Source: an uncultured Alistipes sp.
GTDB lineage: Bacteria > Bacteroidota > Bacteroidia > Bacteroidales > Rikenellaceae
Length of the DNA: 19,576 nt
Assembly (NCBI GenBank): GCA_900769525.1
Contig: CAAGGY010000059.1
Coordinates: 1-19,576 of the forward strand
Direction: 5' to 3'
Both the position numbers and the translations under genes were made by a program. The notes under the pieces were generated by a model. The model was not told where the DNA came from. It did no database searches and worked only from the letters and a program-made list of their open reading frames with translations. Position 1 is the stretch's first letter, and each line of letters starts with the position of its first letter. Positions 16,426-19,576 of this stretch are shown here, in pieces.

Positions 16426-18591
16426 TTATAATTTAGGCCAGATGGTTGGGGGTTGGATAGATACGAATTTTGCGCCGTTGCCCTGCGAGGTGCAGACAAG
16501 GCGGATGGCCTTGATGGGGCGTATCGGATTATGGATTACGAACATTCCGTTGCCCATCTTGCCAGCATATACAAACTCAACGCCATCGTAGCTAATCTCG
16601 GCATAGCCCTGCTCGAAGATAAAGCGTGGTAGCTGGAAGTTTCCCGTTGCAACCTGCATACGTCGGCACTCTACGGGCTGAGCAAATGTAAACTGAACCC
16701 AGTCGCCCTCTTTGCAGCTACGTGAGGTGCGAGCAATGCGTCCATAGCTCTGTGCCTTGGCAAAGGTCATAGTCTCGTGCTGAGGCATTGACGATGTGAT
16801 GGTAACCTGTGGACGTAGAAGCTTGAAGCGATTCTCGTGGCCTGCCTCGGGCGACTTAGCCTTGCCTCGGCGAGCAATAAAGCCATAGGCTGCTGGTTTG
16901 TTTGTAGCTATTGCATCAGTGTATCGGTATTGCTTGCCACTAAGCTCGTCTATGACATATATCTCGGAGCCATCGTCGCACTTTGCCGTAAGCTTGCCAT
17001 CGGCATATGCTACCTTCACAGGCATAAGGCGGTATGCAACACCCATAGCATCAAGACGATCGTAGTGCTCGACCATCTTCGAGTAGAAATCACCCTTGTT
17101 ACGCTCGTCGCTACTATTCCATGCAATCTCACTAAGAGCCACCATGCGAGGGAATGTCTGATAGTGGAGGTAGTCGGGAGTCTCTGGGTTGCGTGAGGCG
17201 TAGGCTTCGCTAAAGAATGATGCCTCATAGCCCCAGATGTTGCGCTGCTCTTCGGCGGTAAAGCCAAGAGCTGTGGGTGTGACATCGTAGACCTTTGACC
17301 AATCGAAGATTGCAGCCCAGTCGTGGCCTGGCTCACGCTTCGACTGCTTCATGTCGAAGTAGAACCATTGTCCTGGCATTACAACCGTCTTGTAGCCTCT
17401 CGATGCAGCAGTGCGGCACTCCTTAACCCCCATCCAGCCATAGACAACGGTGTTTTTATCGAGCTGACCACCATCAATAGCCTCGTTCCAGACCGCAGGA
17501 TACTTGCCACACTCGGTGAGCATATTGCTAAGGCGTGTCATAAAGTATGCCTGAAGCTGCTCGGGCGAAGAGTAGCCTTTGCGGGCCATCATAGCCTTAC
17601 AGTCGGGGCAGATCTCCCACTGCGAGGTCTCCACCTCGTCGCCACCGATATGTATATACTTAGTGTCGAACAGCTGGCACACCTCAGTAAGTATGTCGTG
17701 TAGCAGTGCGTAGTTGCTCTCTTTCGAGGCGCAGAATGCTGAGCGGGTATCGTAGCCAAATGAAGCGCCCAGATTTGGTGTGTAGTTGCACAAAATCTCT
17801 GGGTGCATCGAGGCCATAGTAAGGCTATGGCCTGGTAGGTCAATCTCTGGAATAACCTCGATATTTCGCACCTTAGCATAGTCGATTATCTCACGCATAT
17901 CGCTCTGAGTGTAGTAGCCGCCCCACTTCTCGCCCCACTTGCCATAGCGAGGCCATACGGGGCTGTCACCGCCACGGAAACCACCTACTGCAGCGAGCTC
18001 AGGGTGCGACTTAATCTCGATGCGCCACGCCTCATCGTCGGTGAGGTGAAGGCGGAGCTTATTGATTTTATGGTAGGCTAATAGGTCGATAAACTCCATT
18101 ATAGCCTCCTTGGTTATCCACGTGCGACATACGTCAAGCATGAAGCCTCGGTATTCGAATCGAGGTGCATCCTCAATGCGACAACACAAGATATTGGCTG
18201 GGAGTTTAATGCTATTGTAGACCGACGATGGAAGCAACTGCAGAAACGATGTTACACCGCAGAAGATACCACCATACCCTCCGCCACGGATTGTCACTGA
18301 GTCAGTAGCAACTTCCACTTCATACTCCTCGGCTTGAAGTCTATTATCAATCTCAAGGCGTATTGCTCCATTGCTCGACACAATATCCGCTCCCAGGTAG
18401 CCTGCAAGATAGTTGGCGGCAGGTGTTAGCTCGTCGCTATTGGTAGATATGCTACAATTGGCCTCGATGGTGAAAACACCAGGCATGGTACATATCTTTC
18501 TGGGTGTTGGTATAATTGTTGGCTGCGAAGCCGAGCAGATGCCCGCACCGAGAATCATCGCCATGAGGGCGCAAACAAGTTTAAGTCTCAT
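16426..18591 (-). CDS. GH20 beta-N-acetylhexosaminidase
   Basis: A 721-residue secreted glycosidase that removes terminal beta-GlcNAc or beta-GalNAc by substrate-assisted catalysis. The signal peptide covers about the first 22 residues; GAGIC lacks a proper lipobox, so a type I cleavage near SAS|QP is more likely than a lipoprotein. The GH20b domain (~residues 25-145) precedes the barrel, which opens with APRFEYRGFMLDVCRTW. The catalytic pair D318-E319 is in KYIHIGGDEVE; PEIDLPGHS and VYGWMG are further family signatures. From ~570 onward comes a linker and an F5/8-discoidin-like beta-sandwich (GDWVQFTFAQPVECRRMQVA) that probably binds carbohydrate. As first gene of the unit with the GH109-type gene, it should act on mucin-type or other host glycans. 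Its promoter and operator-like palindrome lie immediately upstream. Confidence 0.95.
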   Translation of the reverse strand: MRLKLVCALMAMILGAGICSASQPTIIPTPRKICTMPGVFTIEANCSISTNSDELTPAANYLAGYLGADIVSSNGAIRLEIDNRLQAEEYEVEVATDSVTIRGGGYGGIFCGVTSFLQLLPSSVYNSIKLPANILCCRIEDAPRFEYRGFMLDVCRTWITKEAIMEFIDLLAYHKINKLRLHLTDDEAWRIEIKSHPELAAVGGFRGGDSPVWPRYGKWGEKWGGYYTQSDMREIIDYAKVRNIEVIPEIDLPGHSLTMASMHPEILCNYTPNLGASFGYDTRSAFCASKESNYALLHDILTEVCQLFDTKYIHIGGDEVETSQWEICPDCKAMMARKGYSSPEQLQAYFMTRLSNMLTECGKYPAVWNEAIDGGQLDKNTVVYGWMGVKECRTAASRGYKTVVMPGQWFYFDMKQSKREPGHDWAAIFDWSKVYDVTPTALGFTAEEQRNIWGYEASFFSEAYASRNPETPDYLHYQTFPRMVALSEIAWNSSDERNKGDFYSKMVEHYDRLDAMGVAYRLMPVKVAYADGKLTAKCDDGSEIYVIDELSGKQYRYTDAIATNKPAAYGFIARRGKAKSPEAGHENRFKLLRPQVTITSSMPQHETMTFAKAQSYGRIARTSRSCKEGDWVQFTFAQPVECRRMQVATGNFQLPRFIFEQGYAEISYDGVEFVYAGKMGNGMFVIHNPIRPIKAIRLVCTSQGNGAKFVSIQPPTIWPKL

Positions 18592-18600
18592 ACTCCTATA

Positions 18601-18620
18601 TTTTCTACAAATGTAGAAAA
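18601..18620. promoter_or_regulatory. 8-bp-arm palindrome overlapping the GH20 promoter (possible operator)
   Basis: TTTTCTAC (18601-18608) and GTAGAAAA (18613-18620) are perfect inverted arms around AAAT. The centre contains the -7 element of the - strand promoter. A dimeric repressor bound here would cover the promoter. No regulator gene is nearby, and an A/T-rich chance palindrome cannot be excluded. Confidence 0.45.
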
Positions 18621-18639
18621 ATTTTGCGGTAATAGAAAA
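18608..18639 (-). promoter_or_regulatory. Promoter of the GH20-GH109 operon
   Basis: On the - strand TACATTTG (18615-18608) matches TAnnTTTG exactly; TTTT (18639-18636) is a partial -33 element 20 bases upstream. Transcription would start near 18602, only about 10 bases before the ATG at 18591, giving a nearly leaderless mRNA. Confidence 0.6.
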
Positions 18640-18652
18640 TCTTAGGCCACAT

Positions 18653-18689
18653 AAAAAGCTAAGCGGCCAACCCTAAGGGCCAGCCGCTT
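18653..18689 (-). terminator. Terminator of the right-edge gene
   Basis: Arms 18677-18689 and 18661-18673 form 13 pairs around a 3-base loop when read on the - strand. Three pairs are G-U, which is possible only in the - strand transcript. AGCTTTTT follows. It ends the transcript of the DUF5689-like gene whose stop codon is at 18712. Confidence 0.85.
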
Positions 18690-18711
18690 GGTGCTTAATG
18701 GTATGTTGCGA

Positions 18712-19576
18712 TTACAAATACTCGCTCTCGCCCTCCTCGTCAATCCAAGGCACGGTCTTCATATCCTCGGTTGTCATTGCCTTAACCTGCTCATCGGTAA
18801 GCAGTGCATCTGCGCCATTGTCGAACTCAATGTCGCTGAGGCTGCTGATTGTAAGCTGGTACGAAGCGTAGTCGTCGGCGTTACCCTTGTAGTCTGACTT
18901 CTGAGCGTAGATGCCATAGATTGCTGTGATTGTAGCTCTCTCACGATCCTTGCAGACGTTCTGGCGTGCAAAGCGTGAGTAGCCACTTGAACGCAATGCG
19001 TAAACGCCATTTGCTGAGCATACTGTAGCATTGTGGTCGTATGTGAAGCATACAGAGCCGTAGAGGCTGCGACCAGTAATCTCCTCCTTGAATGCCCAAT
19101 GATACCAAGGCTTTGATACTGTAGGACGTGGATCGGTGTACAACCAGCTTGGGTAGATGTTCTCAAACGAGCCACTCTTCAAACCAGGGTTGGTGACGCC
19201 ATCCTGGTTAGTAACACCTGCGTAGTGGCACTCGATGTCCTCGAAGCGCATCAATCGACCGAACATAAGCTCACGCTGCGACATCTCGAACACCTTGCGG
19301 GTGATGCCATTCTCGTCTGTTGTCTCGGTGCCGTAGAACTTACCCTCTACCTCAATCTTTGCTGGGCTGAATACCTCCTCGTAGTTCTCTGGGGTTACGG
19401 TGATGATATCTACGTTTGGAGCATAACGGTTCCACTCATCGAATGAGCCAACCTTAAGTCCGCCCTCTACCGAGCGACCTGCAAAGACATGCTTGTCGAT
19501 AATCTCCTGAATCTCGAGGTTTGAGTTAGCGTAGAACTTGTGCTCACCAGCCTTATTCCACGACTCTGATGGAGCA
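18712..19576 (-). CDS. DUF5689-like secreted protein, 3' part
   Basis: The reading frame runs in from the right edge without a stop, so about 287 C-terminal residues are seen. A GTG at 19293 is in frame but is not a credible start, because the conserved-looking sequence continues upstream to 19576. The pattern VFEMSQRELMFGRLMRFEDI, then YALRSSGYSRFARQNV, ITAIYGIYA and YQLTISSLSDIEF resembles the OB-fold-like DUF5689 domain of Bacteroidota surface lipoproteins (an R-x-S-G-Y-x-x-F-A core, then a ...YQL-x-I-x-x-x-x-D-I end). After this domain there is a Asp/Glu-rich tail ending GESEYL. Several Cys residues are present without an obvious pairing. The N-terminal part, which should carry a lipobox and possibly further repeats, is outside the window. 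The domain call is by motif memory only. Confidence 0.55.
   Translation of the reverse strand, partial: APSESWNKAGEHKFYANSNLEIQEIIDKHVFAGRSVEGGLKVGSFDEWNRYAPNVDIITVTPENYEEVFSPAKIEVEGKFYGTETTDENGITRKVFEMSQRELMFGRLMRFEDIECHYAGVTNQDGVTNPGLKSGSFENIYPSWLYTDPRPTVSKPWYHWAFKEEITGRSLYGSVCFTYDHNATVCSANGVYALRSSGYSRFARQNVCKDRERATITAIYGIYAQKSDYKGNADDYASYQLTISSLSDIEFDNGADALLTDEQVKAMTTEDMKTVPWIDEEGESEYL

Noticed and set aside
18515..18530. Lipoprotein signal at the GH20 N-terminus (GAGIC)
   Set aside because: Ile directly before the Cys does not fit the lipobox, where Gly, Ala or Ser is expected; a type I signal peptide is more likely.

Overview
The window looks like a chromosomal segment from a gut-type member of the Bacteroidota, most likely order Bacteroidales. 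The evidence is promoters of the form TTTG-N19-TAnnTTTG, little use of Shine-Dalgarno sites, a Rho factor with a long charged insertion, a Bacteroidota-type AddAB pair, and secreted glycosidases for host-type HexNAc sugars. The genus is uncertain; an Alistipes/Rikenellaceae-like lineage is possible but not shown by the sequence.

Positions 1-9830 (+ strand) read as one tightly packed operon. It starts with the tail of a head-GIN (DUF2807) envelope protein, followed by addB- and addA-like genes for double-strand-break end processing (joined by an ATGA overlap). Next come an ABC exporter, an HPr-kinase/PEPCK-fold kinase and a small Ser-His signal-peptidase-like protein, coupled by TAATG and 20-base overlaps, and then ispF. 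The operon ends at a hairpin terminator at 9791. The exporter, kinase and peptidase trio resembles a peptide (RiPP) tailoring and export module, but no precursor gene is visible. rho follows at 10010 with its own promoter and ends at a perfect 18-bp bidirectional terminator.

Positions 11798-13447 (- strand) hold an AT-rich two-gene unit encoding a PD40/TolB-like beta-propeller and a small outer-membrane-barrel-like protein. Upstream lies a gene-free stretch (13448-13850). It contains divergent promoters and, on the - strand, a large foldable RNA element of about 210 nt (closing stem, long irregular helix, apical 14-bp hairpin, U-rich 3' tail). This is either a 6S-like small RNA or a structured leader of the propeller operon.

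Positions 13851-14621 (+) encode a secreted S1/P1 nuclease. It converges on a - strand glycosidase operon across a 17-bp bidirectional terminator. The operon encodes a GH20 beta-hexosaminidase (first gene) and a GH109-type NAD-dependent alpha-N-acetylgalactosaminidase (second gene), which together suggest removal of terminal GlcNAc/GalNAc from host glycans. Its promoter overlaps an 8-bp-arm palindrome and predicts an almost leaderless mRNA. The right edge holds the 3' part of a secreted DUF5689-like protein on the - strand, ending at its own terminator.
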